DNA of 64,000 nt, from positions 266,847,187-266,911,186 of the forward strand of contig JAUMIR010000001.1 of NCBI GenBank assembly GCA_030847615.1, given 5' to 3'. The notes under the pieces are model-generated. The model ran no database searches and was not told where the DNA came from. It saw nothing but the letters and a program-made list of their open reading frames with translations. Origin of the DNA: Gambelia wislizenii. Lineage: Eukaryota; Chordata; Lepidosauria; Squamata; Crotaphytidae. This document shows positions 12,574 through 24,090 of this stretch, piece by piece (the first letter of the stretch is position 1; every line of letters starts with the position of its first letter). The translations under genes were made by a program, and so were the position numbers.

Positions 12574-13282
12574 GATAAAGTTCGCGAAATTCTGGATTAC
12601 CGTTCTTTTGCATCAGGAGTGCACAATTCACAGAATTCTTGCTTATTTGGAAGATGCAGCAAGTTTCAATTTTCATTAGTTTACACAGGCAAAGGTGTGG
12701 GGGGGGCATGGCCTCCAGATGATTAAAGCCAGGCAGGAGGCGGGGAGGGAGCAAGGAGGGGGTCATAGACTGTAAATAATGAGAGGGAATAAAAGCACAA
12801 ACAAACAAAAGAATGACAGCGTGATCTGTCAAGTTCCCGGTCATCTTCCCTGCCCCAAAAGCCTTGAATAAAGATAAAGGAGTGAAGGGAAGCACAAACA
12901 AATAAAAGCACGATGGAGCGATCAGCCGGTTGCAGCACGCACGCACGCATGCATGCACATACATACACACACCACCCAAGCAGGGGCTAGCCCCATTCCC
13001 GATCGTCTTCCCTGCCCCCAAAGCCTTCCTTTGAAACAGACAGGAAGGGCTCAGAGCAGATTTCCAAAAGTGGGCTGCAAGCAGAAGAAGGGGCAAATGG
13101 CAGGCTCAGTGGATTTCCCTCTCCAACCCCTCGATCTATTCAGAGAAGACACAATGGTCACTCCAACTAATCAGGATTCAGCTCTGCTCATGCTAATTCG
13201 AAAAGGTCGGTGCAAGTTCACACAGACATTTACGAATGGTAAGCTTACACGACCAATTGTACGCATTTTCGCGAACTTTATC
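12574..13282. other. Region bounded by a 16-bp inverted repeat (TCGCGA core)
   Basis: GATAAAGTTCGCGAAA at 12574-12589 is exactly inverted as TTTCGCGAACTTTATC at 13267-13282. Half of the word (TTCGCGAA) is itself a palindrome, so only the GATAAAG part is independent evidence. This could be a DNA element of about 709 bp with short TIRs. No target duplication is evident and no second copy is present. The 182-codon minus-strand frame inside (12548-13096) has cysteine-rich, repeated low-complexity composition and no domain that I know. Confidence 0.35.
12784..13028 (+). repeat. Imperfect tandem duplication
   Basis: Two to three partial repeats of a unit containing AAGCACAAACAAA, a CGATC/TGATC word, GTCTTCCCTGCCCC and AAAGCCTT. 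They are interrupted by a GCAC/GCAT/ACAC microsatellite at about 12937-12972. The duplication explains why one minus-strand frame contains repeated peptides. Confidence 0.55.
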
Positions 13283-13904
13283 AAAAAAGTTGGGAAAACT
13301 AGCGAAAGCTGATACTGCATGACTTATGGGTTTTTTTGCTCCCCCTCCTTCTGAAAAGGACACCATGGCTTCGAAATGCATGGGAACAATCAGGCTTCTT
13401 GTCGCATTCTTTGAGGATTTATTTTGCTGTGTAAACGGCACCTAAGAGATCAGATTTCAGCAGGAATGTGGCCACTTGGTGGAGTGATGCCATGAGGGCT
13501 GTTGAGTTGTGTTTGGCACTAATAACCAGGAATATCATTAACAGGGTATGTAGAAACTTCCTAATTGAAGTAAGGGCAAAGGGTCTGCAAAGTAATTTAA
13601 TCGAGGGTAGCTTGCTACTATGGGCTTTTGAACTAAGTTGCAGAGGTATGCTGATTCTGCTATTGACTTCTGATTGAGGAAGATGCTGGACAAGGGAAGC
13701 TGGGAAAATCCAGGACACATAGGAACCTTTTTCATTTATCATCCTGAGGGTCCTAAAGGGTACAGATACTTACAACCAGCTTTTTGAACCCTTATTGTTC
13801 CATGCAGTTAGTTTCACTGTCTTCTCTGATGCACCTTTTGTGAGTTAGTTTGTGGTGGCTTCATGGACAGATCAGTCAGGTAGGGCTTTGATACTGAGAG
13901 ATAT

Positions 13905-14113
13905 AGTGGGCCCTTGGTATCCACTGGGGTTTTATTCCAGGACTCCCTGTGGATACCAAAATCTGTGGATGCTCAAGTCCCATTATATCTATTGGCAAAG
14001 TAAAATGGCATCCCTTATATAAAATGGTGAATACCAAGGTTTGCTTTTTACATTTTTTTTAATATTTTCAAGCCATAGTTGGTTGAATCCGTGGATACAG
14101 AAGGCTGACTGTA
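13905..14113. mobile_element. pogo/Tigger-like MITE
   Basis: Opens AGTGGGCCCTTGGTATCC and closes GGCTGACTGTA, with TA at the junctions. It has the internal signature GTGGATACCAAAATCTGTGG and GTTGGTTGAATCCGTGGATA. The closest copy is at 55902-56137. TIRs of the CAGT(T/G)GGCCCTC type with a TA target are typical of Tigger-derived MITEs. No transposase is present. Confidence 0.75.
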
Positions 14114-15087
14114 TGCACCTTATGTGTGGCAGCATTTCCTTCACATTATGCCAGTAAAAAATGAATCAAAGAGGACAGGGAACTGAAGTCCAACTGAGGC
14201 TCAATATCCAACGAGGGCTTTGAAAGAGTATTTGGAGCTGAGGGGGTGGGTGAGAAGGACCCTTATTCTATCATCCTGACCATTACCCATTGACCAAATA
14301 CTAATTTGAGGCTGCAACTAATTGAGTCTTCCCCCCCCCCCGTTTCAATTGGGTTTTGATGAGTGGGAATTGGAACTTGTTCTTTTCATATTGGGGCAGA
14401 TTTACCAGCTGTTGCATGGACTGTGGACCTGGGATATTTCAACAATGGTCAGGTTGAGATAATTCACTTTCAAGTCTTATGTATGGCTATTTAAGAGGCT
14501 GTGTTGATAGTTAACATTTCTTGGTTTTGTGACATGTTTACATGGCCTAAAGGTGAGGAGTGGCTACAGTACGGAGCAATTAACGCTGAATAGTCAAGAG
14601 GGGGATGGTGAAGGATCTATCCAACATATTGGGCATTGGAGATCCTTGGCTTACAAGAGTTATGTTCAACCTCTTTTAAGTGTTTCTGTCTGGAGAGGTG
14701 GCAGGTTCTGATCTGTGGCATTGTATGGTTTACTGGGTGGTGTGCCAGGCCCACAACTGCCATTTTGGGATTCATCTGGGGTTAAACAAGCATGCCATGG
14801 TGGAGTAGCTTGGGAAAAGAGACTTTTGTTGGAATGGTTTGTCACCTCTGTTATTTGACGAGAGTAATGGAACTCAACTTCGGGTTTTGGTCATTCATCT
14901 TGGTGGGAATGACTTGGGCTTGCTGAAGGGCAAGGCCCTTATTCGCTAGGCCCCACATTATCTCTGGGTCATTCAGAGGAGATGGCCAGGAATGACTCTG
15001 ATATGGTCTGCTTTTTTGCCATTCTAAATTTGGTGGGGTGAAGGGGATCCCTAATGTCTTGACCTAGGGTAAATAGAGAGATACAGG
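14114..15087. other. No gene seen
   Basis: Spacer with a C run at about 14332-14341. Short frames only, none recognised. Confidence 0.5.
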
Positions 15088-15300
15088 CTGATGACACATT
15101 GTAGAAATAATGCAGTTTGACATTGCTTTAACTATCATAGCACCATCCTATGGAATCCTGGGATTTGTAGTTTGTTGTAGCACCAGAGATCTCTGACAGA
15201 GAAGGCTAAATGTCTCACCAAACTACAATTCCCAGAATTCCATAGCATTGAGCCATGGCAGTTAAAGTCAAACTACATTATAACTGCAGTGTGTCAGCAG
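15088..15300. mobile_element. Semi-palindromic MITE (hAT-like type)
   Basis: Ends are inverted over about 34 bp: CTGATGACACATTG with GCAGTTTGAC at the left, and GTCAAACTAC with GCAGTGTGTCAGCAG at the right. The centre contains GGAATCCTGGGATTTGTAGT and its mirrored partner ACTACAATTCCCAGAATTCC. Related elements occur at 28780-29155 and 57197-57424. Confidence 0.7.
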
Positions 15301-15469
15301 CCAGAGAATGCATGAAATAAGTTGTTCCTTTTTCATCCCACTTTAGTTTTTTGGCGGCTGGAGCTCTACAGGGCTGATGGCATGCATTTATTCAAAGAGG
15401 ATAATATGTTATTACTGGGACACCTGCAACAGGGGGTGAGAGCTGTATTGTCTGGCCTGGTGGGAGGAA

Positions 15470-15501
15470 AGGGACTAAGCAGGTGCTTGTCCATAGCTAA
15501 T

Positions 15502-15540
<39 letters not shown>

Positions 15541-15955
15541 ATAAGAGTTTCAGTGTACCCCTTGGCACCCTTTTGGTGAAGGGTAGGGCTCTGGAACTGC
15601 CTCTTTATATCCTGTTACCCAGGGGGTGGGGAAGGAATCTACTCTTGAGGTGGACCTGGGTGTTTTGCTCTCACATACAAAGTCCTGGGACTCTGTGTGT
15701 GTGGGGAGTTGCCATCCAGTAGATGGCCAGCTGGGGAGCAACCCAGATACTGAATTGTCCTCAGGGCTCAAGTGTTTCACCCAAGGGAAGGCTAAGGAGG
15801 TAGTCAAGGGATGACACCTGGCCTCAGCTGATCTTGCATCAGGTTGCTCTTCCTGCTCTTGCTCCTTTCCTGGTTCAACACAACTTAAATAGGTCCCAGA
15901 TCAAATAAACTAGCCCTTATTTTACCTAACTTTCTGTATCTGGTCTCATTATTGA
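15470..15955 (+). repeat. LTR-like dispersed repeat
   Basis: This segment recurs in inverted orientation at 61613-62053. Shared blocks include GTACCCCTTGG, CTCTTGAGGTGGACCTGG, AAGTCCTGGGA, TTTCACCCAAGG, ACACCTGGCC and CTTTCTGTATCTGGTCT. An AATAAA signal lies near 15905. Length, single-copy organisation and a terminal polyadenylation signal suggest a solo LTR, but I see no clear TG...CA ends. A (GT)n(GA)n microsatellite interrupts it at 15502-15538. Confidence 0.5.
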
Positions 15956-16462
15956 TCATCAAATGGTCACTATACAAGTTTAGCAGATATGGAGTAGGGA
16001 AGTATGCTATTGACTTCCCATCATTCTAAATGGACTGAGGTTGGTTTTTTTTTTTTTGTTCTCTTTATTTACAGTATGTCTCCCATTCACTGTTTGAGCA
16101 ATAAATGGATTCCAGGGTGTTATAACATCTGTGGGTTTTCATTGTTGTAACAGCAGCTCAGGTATTTCTTTTCTCTATAAAGAACCATTCCCATTCATTT
16201 GACAAGAATTGGCACTTGGTTGGGAATACTTACAGTAATGCCACTTACTTGCAAACACAGTGTTAGCTGCTGCTATCAACAAACCATCATCTTTTCATCT
16301 GCTGCCCCTTTGGGCTCTCAGGGACTGCAGATTCATCAAAACAATTCAGAAGAACCACTGTCAGATCTTGAAGGACTGAATAGTCTATAATACTATTGAT
16401 CCTACACAAACTGATTCTCCCAAAGCTTTTCATGTTCTTCTGATAACAGCACTGTGTATAAG

Positions 16463-16680
16463 TTCTTTAAAGGCACCAGATGCTGTCTGATCTTGAAAGC
16501 TAAGCGGGGTCAGCTCTGGTTAGTGCTTGGGAGACCACCAATGAATACCAAGTGCTGTCAGCTGTATTGCAGAGGAAGGAACTGGCAAAATGACCTCTGA
16601 GTGTTCCTTGCCTTTAAAAACTCTATGAAATTCATGGGGTCACCATAAGTTAACAGGCGGCTTGAAGGCACACATACACA
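16463..16680 (+). mobile_element. 5S-rRNA-derived SINE
   Basis: The head is a degenerate 5S rRNA sequence: TCTGATCTTGAAAGCTAAGC (5S box A region), GGGTCAGCTCTGGTTAGTGC (intermediate element) and GGGAGACCACCAATGAATAC (box C). A few bases are missing before GGGAGACC compared with 5S rRNA. The body and tail (CATGGGGTCACCATAAGTTA, then GGCTTGAAGGCACACA) match the RTE/BovB-type tail seen in Sauria SINEs. This is the 5S-Sauria type of fusion known from lizards. Internal RNA polymerase III promoter elements are inherited from 5S. It is not a functional 5S gene. Confidence 0.85.
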
Positions 16681-16689
16681 TACACATAT

Positions 16690-19548
16690 GTTGTCCCTAG
16701 TAGACATAGTGCTTCCTGCTTTTATATGTAACTTGCTATCAAATATTGTGTGTCCTTAGTGTGTTTCATGCAGCTTTGGGTTCCCATGTATTGTCTGCAT
16801 AGTATCATTGATTATGTCTGAAGGTGTTTTAGGTTTAGTGTAACCCTGGGATTTTTCTTGAAGAAAATATTAATTTCACATATAATGTATGAGAAGAACC
16901 TTGTGGGAGAAGAAACCACTAGCCTCTTCTTTTGCAAACAATACACAGTACAATATAAGCCCACAAAAATGTTGTTGGTGGTTGCTGCCTCTTTAGCTGC
17001 CCTGTCAAGTCAAGTGAGAAGTAAGCAGAGCAAAATGAAAGCACAGTTACCTCAGCTACTGTTACCCAAATAGGTGGGGGTCTGTGGTGAGTCCACTTGT
17101 GGTGCCAAATCTCATTTCTTTATTAGGGGAAATATTACAGCTCAAATGGATGGCTGTGAGAGGTCAGGAAACTTCTGGGATCTTTGCACCTATGTATACC
17201 GAAACTAACAACAAACACTCTGGGTTAAAGTGAAATAAAACGGAAAATAACACAAAAGTATTCACACATGTGCACACATGCATAAGAACCACACAAGGCT
17301 AACAAAAAATTTAAGATGTAAAGTTTGGATAGAGGGATAGTTTCAGGAGGAAGAGTGATAATTACCAGTTTGAAGAGTGGAGCGAAGAACTCAGACCTAA
17401 ATCTGAGGGTGCCACTGGACTCTGGTCTGGGGGCAGGCCAACAGAGTTCCGGGTGTCGTTCACAGTGGCACACCTTGGTATTGTTTGGGACTAATATTTA
17501 TACTGTATTTTGAGTCCTGAATGGGTGTTTTGAAGTTAGAACAAAGTCCAAAGGAAACCGCAACCTTGCTGATTGCTTTTAATGCTGAGAGATTGGAATT
17601 GATGGGTTTTAAGACAACCTCCATATTGTGGGATAGAAAGGTGCAAGGGTACATTTCCTGGGGATAATGGTTGTTCAGTCACTTGTTTGTTTGTGTTGTG
17701 TGACCCATCACCAAGGAGACCAAGAGGGGATTAGCACATTCCACCTTAATGGCATTGTTTACTAGGGGCTTTGCTTAATCCTGTTTTGGGTGTGTCTGCC
17801 AGTACTTTTCCATGACATCTTCTTCAGGCCCTGGTGACCTCCAACTGACCTCACATTTGGTCCACCGAGGTCTACTAGACCCCATGAAGTGTCTTATTAT
17901 TGCCAATTATGAAATATTATCGGGAGGGGTGTAAGGCATGGTAACATTACCTCCAGGAAGTGGTGTTGACTGAACTCATAAGGCCAGAAAATCAAATGGG
18001 CAGCAGCAACACTAGTAAGTGTCCAGTGGCCCTGACTCAAGAAGACAGAGCCAAGCACTGTTTTTCTGTCAGGACTCTCATGGTCCTTTTAAAAAGTGTA
18101 TGAAAGTCAGAAATTGAAATGGTGAAGACTTCCCGATCATGACATTTCTGTTCTGGGATATTTACACCTCTTGGCTTTTTTGGAGGGGATGGTGAGGTCA
18201 AATTGCCTGGCGGATGGAGGAAAGTGGAGGGGTTCTAAGTAAAAGAAGAAAAGTCAGGCCTCTACTTTGAGGATAAGATTAGCTACGGACAATTTATGTC
18301 GCTTTTAGAATGAAAACTACTAAAACCTCCAAATAGTGATTCCGTTGCAAAGGAACAAAAGAAAAGGTTCTTTAAAAAAATTACATAGTGGGAGAAAAAC
18401 AGAAATTCTTATTTTTATACCAGAGCTGTGGTTGGTTTTGTCTATAAGTATATCTGGATATATTCCCCTTTGACTCATTTTCTGAGTGATTTTAAATTAT
18501 AATGTTGGATTAGCTGAAGAAGAAGACCAAAAATGTTAATAAACAGAAAAATACAAGCACTGTAATTATATATAGCCTCTTAGAGAAAATTGCTAGCACA
18601 AGATTTTTATTTTCTTGCAAAAATCAGCTTTTTTGGTTACAGCTGTCAGAAGTAATTGGCTTTAAATCATCAGATCCATGGACATCAAACATCCAACATT
18701 GTTACTAGAAAGTATATAAGGAGACCAACCGAATATTCATCCATACTTTGTGGTGTCTCCTTGGCTGATAAATTAGAAGAATGGAGAATAAGAAACAAAT
18801 GACTTACTCTATCAAAGGAAAGATGAAAGGCAACAGCATTTCTCCATCTCTCTCTCTCTCCCTCCCTCTGGGCAAATCCACACTAGTGAAAAAAAATCTG
18901 TATCAACCTTGACTCTGGTGTTGTTAGACCACATGACATACAACCACTTTCACACTGAAATCATATCTTTTAGGCTTTTTAGGCTAATGCACTTTTTGAA
19001 AACTGGGTTTTACTCTACAGTTAGTGGGGAAAGTGGGCTTTTTTAAAAAAATAGATGTATCAAGTCAATCTGGATTGGCATTGGAGGAGGGGGTAGTTGT
19101 GGGTGGGACAGATTGGTGGATGAAATCCCTGCTCAGCAAGGTGTTGTTGCCATTTTTTGTTTACATTCAGCGTATGAGATTCTCTGCTTGCTGGTGTGTG
19201 TTTGTGTGTTGTGTTCCTTCTCCTCAAGGCTACCACCCTGCCCAGGCTGAGCCCTGCTTGCGACATTGCTCTGAAACCAAAGGCTTCATCGGTTATGTGT
19301 TTGTTGCTGGACAGGGCCAAGGACAGATAAACCAGAACCCCAACCAGTTCTCCCCCTGCCCTCTCCAGTCTCCCCAATTCCCACCTTCTAAACAAGCCAG
19401 CCTAAAATATGTGTTCAGCTTTCCATACACACACACACACATACACACAGAGCACTCAGCACCTTGGTGCATAAATGTATATGTGTGCATGTGTCTGTGT
19501 GTTGGTTTGTGGTGGGGGTAGATATTAAAAGGGCAGTTGTGCTTTAAC
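16690..19548. other. No gene seen
   Basis: Nearly 3 kb without an assigned element. Minor simple repeats: (TC)n at 18845-18868 and (AC)n at 19428-19448. The 165-codon frame at 19024-19521 ends in a CA-repeat translation (alternating T-H) and has no recognised domain. Confidence 0.5.
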
Positions 19549-20150
19549 TCCAAGTGGTCTTGAATGAAACCGATTATCTAGACCCATTTCAAACTGGCTT
19601 TAGGTTGGGATTTGGAGTTGAGACTGCCATGGTTGCCTTGACCGACGACCTGCGTCTAAGCATTGACAGGGGTAGTGTGACCCTGTTGGTGCTTTTAGAC
19701 ATCTCAGCAGCTTTCAATACGATACATCATAGCATCCTCTTGGATCGCCTGAGTGGGTTAGGAATTGGAGGCACTGCGCTCCAGTGGTTCCAGTCCTTCC
19801 TCTCGGGCAGGTCCCAGAGGGTGTTGCTCGGGGACTGCTGCTCCAGCAGAAAGGAGCTTACTTTTCTGTGGTGTTCCGCAGGGCGCCATCCTGTCCCCGA
19901 TGCTGTTTAACATCTATATGAAGCTGCTGGGTGAGATTATTTGGAGTTATGGGGCTGGGTGTTATCAGTACGCAGATGACACCCAGATCTATTTCTCCTT
20001 GTCCCAATCGTCGGTCTCAAATTCTGATAGCGTCTCTCCTCTTAATGATTGTCTTAAAACAGTAATGGGGTGGATGAGGAAAAACAGATTGAGATTAAAT
20101 CCAGACAAAATGGAGGTGCTCACAGTAGTGGCCCCAAAACCAGGAGTTGG
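19549..20150 (+). pseudogene. L2 LINE reverse-transcriptase fragment
   Basis: Truncated at both ends. The translation gives ETDYLDPFQTGFR, the active-site region LLVLLDISAAFNTIHHSIL with its motif-A aspartate, GVPQGAILSPMLFNIYM, and QYADDTQIYFS with an intact YADD catalytic box. It continues to NRLRLNPDKMEVL. One frame change lies near 19860, between motif A and the PQG motif. The EN domain, fingers and 3' tail are missing. The DPFQ(S/T)GFR and NTI.H..LL features are characteristic of the L2 clade. It is inactive because of truncation and the frameshift. Confidence 0.88.
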
Positions 20151-20375
20151 GTAAGATATACTGGTACCACAGTGGCAGAAATGGGTTTACTATTGGAGTG
20201 GCTTGGTTGCCTTCAGGATCACCTTCTCCATTTCAATGTGTCCAAGTGCTGAGATCTTTCAGCATCACCACCTTCAGAGATCAAGTGGATGGCAAAAGGG
20301 GAGGAAGCTTTCTCATCTGTGCTTCTCATCTGTGACATCACATTTGTGCAGTTCCCTTCCTAAGTTTGGACCAAA

Positions 20376-20808
20376 TCTATTTTATATATACTGTACAATT
20401 TTCTTGGGTATGTTGCCTTTCCCAGTGTGCTGATTGGCTGCTCAGGAAACACATCCAACCAATCACCACCCACATGCAAATTCCCGCTCCACCTCACAAT
20501 CCACTCCTGCCACTCAATCTGTGGCCCAGAGTGGGACACAGACAGTCAACTGGCGGTGGTGACAGGCTGCCGGCAATGGGACTCAGGCAATCAACTGGCG
20601 GCAGCCACAGCGGGCCGCATGTGATGGAACCCAGGCAGTCAAGTGGCAGCAGCAGCAATGGCAGCAGCAGGGCAACAGAGCGAGTCACCCTCAGCAATTC
20701 CAGGAAAAGTAGAATACTGAGAAGGGGAAGGAGAATTTAAATCCACTGGCCTACCTTACAGGGTTGTTGGGAGGATTTAATGGTGTATGGTACGCCAGGT
20801 ACAGCTAG
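20376..20808 (+). mobile_element. Helitron-like non-autonomous element, copy 1
   Basis: Starts TCTATTTTATATATAC after an A and ends CAGCTAG followed by T, which fits Helitron ends (A|TC...CTAG|T). Just upstream of the 3' end, GGTGTA and TACGCC can pair around TGG (20782-20796), the expected subterminal hairpin. Blocks TTCCCAGTGTGCTGATTGGC, CAATCACCACCCACATGC and GGCAACAGAGCGAGTCACC recur at 22939-23340, 34626 on and 39265-39407. No Rep/helicase is encoded. Confidence 0.6.
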
Positions 20809-20818
20809 TGTTTATATA

Positions 20819-21072
20819 CAGTAGGACCCCTGATCCACTGATTCATTATCCACTGATTCAATTATCCACAGATCATAAAACAGCACACTTACCATAGAGT
20901 CTTCCTAGAAAATGTGTCCTCTCTAGCCATTTTCTAAGTCCTCCAAGGCAACTCTATGGTATTTTAAACTGGAAGTCCCATTATTTTCAATGATATTCAC
21001 TATTATCCATGGTTTTTGGTATCCATGCCCCCCCTCCAGAACCAATCCCCAGCATATATGGGGGTCCTACTG
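20819..21072. mobile_element. pogo/Tigger-like MITE
   Basis: CAGTAGGACCCCTGATCCAC at the left and GGGGTCCTACTG at the right form near-perfect TIRs, flanked by TA on both sides. The interior has TCTCTAGCCATTTTCTAAG and AACTCTATGGTATTTTAAAC. It lies 10 bp after the Helitron-like end. Confidence 0.8.
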
Positions 21073-21461
21073 TATTATAATTTTAATTATCATTGTGCAC
21101 CTGGGATAAATATTATAAATTAGGGACATATAAATACCAGACATGGATGGATGGATAGACAGGTAGTCTGACTTCCACTGTTCAGGTTTGGGTTCCTCTC
21201 CAGAGTCTCAAAATTAAGGTCTCTGAATAAGAAATGAATGCCTTCACTGCCCCAAGTGTGTAACTGGACAGCACAGCCTGCTGAAGTTTTGATATCATAT
21301 TATGCAAAATTTAGTTTTTTTTCAAGTATACTTTGAACTAGATCTCATAACTTCTTGAAATCAATGGAGCAGAGAGTTTATTGATGAACAGATGAAAATG
21401 ACAGGTAGAAGGAAACATAGAACACTTTGCAATGCATCTTATAATGGGGGGAAGGATCTAA

Positions 21462-22013
21462 GTATTTTATCAGACTAGCATCTAAAAACACTGTAATTCC
21501 GTGAATGAGGAAAGCAGAAACATAGTGGCATTATTACACTTATTATCGTACATTGCTGTAATCCCATGAAAGAACTACCATGGAATTATTGCATGACTAC
21601 CACTACCAACTTTAGGAATGGGAATTTACTTCCATGATTTAGCATGGGTGAGATTTCAGCAGTTCTCGTGAGAAGATGTGAGCATGCTTAAAAATACCAA
21701 AAAGCCCTTAATTTGCAAAATTAAATGAACACACAAACACATAAACCTAAAAATGTGCAGACAAACTGGGACAGTCCATAAAAACAGTGTCATGTGTTTA
21801 TAGCGGGATGTGTTTTTGCACACTCTTCAATACCATGAAAAAAGCGATATTGAGAGCTATTGATGGCTTGTCCTGTCAATTAAAAGCAATACCTTATCCA
21901 TGACCAGAGCATAGTTTGACCACACGAACACAACAATGTCATGTGATAGCGGGACCTGTTCATGCTGCCATGATGTTGTAATCATGTGATTTTTGCCACA
22001 TCTGAAAAAGGCG
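21462..22013 (+). mobile_element. TIR-C MITE, copy 2
   Basis: Starts GTATTTTATCAGACTAGC and ends CCACATCTGAAAAAGGCG, with TAA on each side (21459-21461 and 22014-22016). It is collinear with 7243-7869. The termini have drifted from GGAC, but the TTATCAGA core remains. Non-coding. Confidence 0.65.
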
Positions 22014-22120
22014 TAAGTCTTTGATTGTGAGGCAGAGAACCTTGATATGAACTGCAACACACATCCTCAGCTGTGAGAAGATGGAGCAAATAAGGTCTGA
22101 GATATGAACTTCAGGAACAG

Positions 22121-22122
<2 letters not shown>

Positions 22123-22192
<70 letters not shown>
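22123..22192. repeat. (CT)n(CA)n compound microsatellite
   Basis: About 21 CT units followed by about 14 CA units, uninterrupted. It is likely polymorphic. Confidence 0.95.
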
Positions 22193-22197
<5 letters not shown>

Positions 22198-22907
22198 GTC
22201 TCTTACTCCTTTCTCCCTAAACAAGTTTGTTAGGGAGAGTCCAATCACCCCACTCCATCCTCAGCCTGAAGAAGATGGCCTTCAAGTTCTTGCTTTCAGT
22301 TATGGGAGAATTTTCATTGAGGTATCCTCATCCCAGCTCTTTGTCTGCTGCTAGTGATGCCACCAGGTAGCGTACAATTTATTGTTTTGGTATCTAGTTA
22401 ACTGTCTTTTCTAGAATCCATCTCTGTTAGTTCCTTTACTTTCTATCCTATTTACTCTTTCTCCCTCCATTCTCTTGTCTCCATGGAGCTGATAACTGTT
22501 AATCTCGTATCATTCTTCCTGACTCTCATGTGAGTCTATCCTTTATTGCATTTCAAAATCTTTGGCTCTCCAGAGTTTTAGGCCTAGGGCTGACAGATTT
22601 TGTTTCCATAAATTCTGGCACCATGGGCTAAGTCTGTGTATCTGGAGATTTCCTTTCCTGCAAAAGAGAAAAACCTCTCTGTATGTGAGTCCTGTGTTGT
22701 ATGTCTGACACAGAAGCACACATACAGATACTGAGAGAGGGAGAGAAAAAAATTGTGAATCCCTTTGTGAATGGGATATTGCTTCATGTATTAAGGTGAC
22801 CACTTATGCATCCAAAAAAAGAGAGAATGATGAATCCTAAAAAAAGTATTGGTGGGGGGGAGAGAATAAGAGTATTGTATTGATTTATAGAAATTATACT
22901 TGGGCTG

Positions 22908-22938
<31 letters not shown>

Positions 22939-22942
<4 letters not shown>

Positions 22943-23333
22943 CTGAGCCCAGTGTACCATATGCTGTTAAAAAACTCTCCAAAAAATGCCTGGTAGACTT
23001 CACAACAACCCTGTAAGGTAGGCTGGTGGATTTAAATTCCTCCTCCCCTTCTCAGCATTCCACACTTTTCCTGGAATTGCTGAGGGTGACTCACTCTGTT
23101 GTCCAGCTGCAGTTGCCATCAGTTGACAGCCTGGATCCCATTGCAGCCCGTGACTGATGAGTGGCTGAGGGAGGGAGAGGAGGGAGGGGCCCTTGTGTGG
23201 CGATGATGCAGACTGAGTGGATTGTGAGAAGGAGAGGGAATTTGCATGTGGGTGGTGATTGGTTGGGTGTGGGTTGGGTGCGTTTCCTGAGCAGCTAATC
23301 AGCACACTGGGAAAGGCAACAGACCCAAGAGAA

Positions 23334-23340
<7 letters not shown>
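22939..23340 (-). mobile_element. Helitron-like non-autonomous element, copy 2
   Basis: On the minus strand the 3' end reads CTCAGCTAG followed by a T, and the body matches 20376-20808 closely (GAGTGAGTCACCCTCAGCAA, CCTACCTTACAGGGTTGTTG). The 5' end dissolves into a TATATA/(TG)n tract at 23335-23364. A (CA)n tract (22911-22939) abuts the 3' end. Confidence 0.6.
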
Positions 23341-23364
<24 letters not shown>

Positions 23365-23599
23365 CGTGCAAATTTATTTTTCATTTAATTCATTTAATAT
23401 TCCAAGTAGTTTCCTCCAATGAGCTGAAGGCATACATGGCTTTCTTCTCCCCACATTGTCCTTCCAACAAGGCTGAGGTAGTACAGACTATGGATGCCTC
23501 TGCACTGCATAGTTATAGTGGTTCGATCTCACTTTTTCATTCCCACCCCCCAAAAAGAAAGGACAGAGAAAATTACGAACCACAACACCATCAATCAAA

Positions 23600-24076
23600 T
23601 AATTTGAAAGGATGTCATACTGAGGATGGAGCAAGCTTGTTTTCTGTGACCTCAGAGACTAGGACACAGAGCAATGAGTTCAAACAACAGGAAAAGAGAT
23701 TTCACCTAAACAATAGGAAGAAATTGCTGACAGTAAGAGCTGTTTGGCAGTGGAATGCGCTGCCTTGGAGTGTGGTGGAGTCTCCTACTTTGGAGGTTTT
23801 TAAACAGAGGCTGGATGGCCATCTGTCAGGAATGTGAAGTCAAAGGCTTTCACAGTCCGCTTCCATAGGTTTTTCATGGCTTTTTTTGGGGGGGGGGGCT
23901 GTGAGGCCGTGTTCTGGAAGATTTTATTCCTGATGTTTCGCTTGCCACAGATGCACACAAAAACACACACAAAAAAACTATGTTGGGAATGCTTTGATTG
24001 TGTATTCCTGCATGGCAGGGGGTTGGACTGGATGGCCCTTGTAGTCACTTCCAGCTCCTTGATTCTATGATTCTAA
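23600..24076 (+). mobile_element. CR1 LINE 3' end, interrupted
   Basis: End of ORF2 (GASLFSVTSETRTQSNEFK, ALPWSVVESPTLEVFKQRL), then the 3' UTR with GGGGTTGGACTGGATGG and the octamer tail GATTCTATGATTCTA. A 147-bp Penelope-derived fragment splits it after the word GGAATG (see 23835-23981). A TIR-A palindrome begins 15 bp after the tail. Confidence 0.85.
23835..23981 (-). mobile_element. Penelope-like element terminal fragment
   Basis: Starts TGAAGTCAAAGGCTTTCACA and contains GCTGTGAGGCCGTGTTCTGG and TTCCTGATGTTTCGCTTGCC, matching the ends of the element at 46535-47226. It is flanked by GTCAGGAATG (23825-23834) and GTTGGGAATG (23982-23991), a 10-bp target duplication with two differences. Only the outer part of the terminus is present. 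Confidence 0.75.
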
Positions 24077-24090
24077 GCAATGCAGACATT

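Noticed and set aside
12548..13096. 182-codon minus-strand frame
   Set aside because: It covers a tandemly duplicated, microsatellite-bearing region. Repeated peptides follow from the DNA duplication, and there is no homology that I recognise.
16463..16570. A functional 5S rRNA gene
   Set aside because: The 5S similarity is partial, with missing bases and substitutions, and it is fused to a SINE body and tail.
19024..19521. 165-codon plus-strand frame upstream of the L2 fragment
   Set aside because: It ends in a CA-repeat translation and does not resemble the L2 N-terminal domain.
22911..23364. CA and TG tracts flanking a Helitron-like copy as one split microsatellite
   Set aside because: The strands are opposite (CA on the left, TG on the right). 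The right tract more likely grew from the element's TATATA-rich 5' end.
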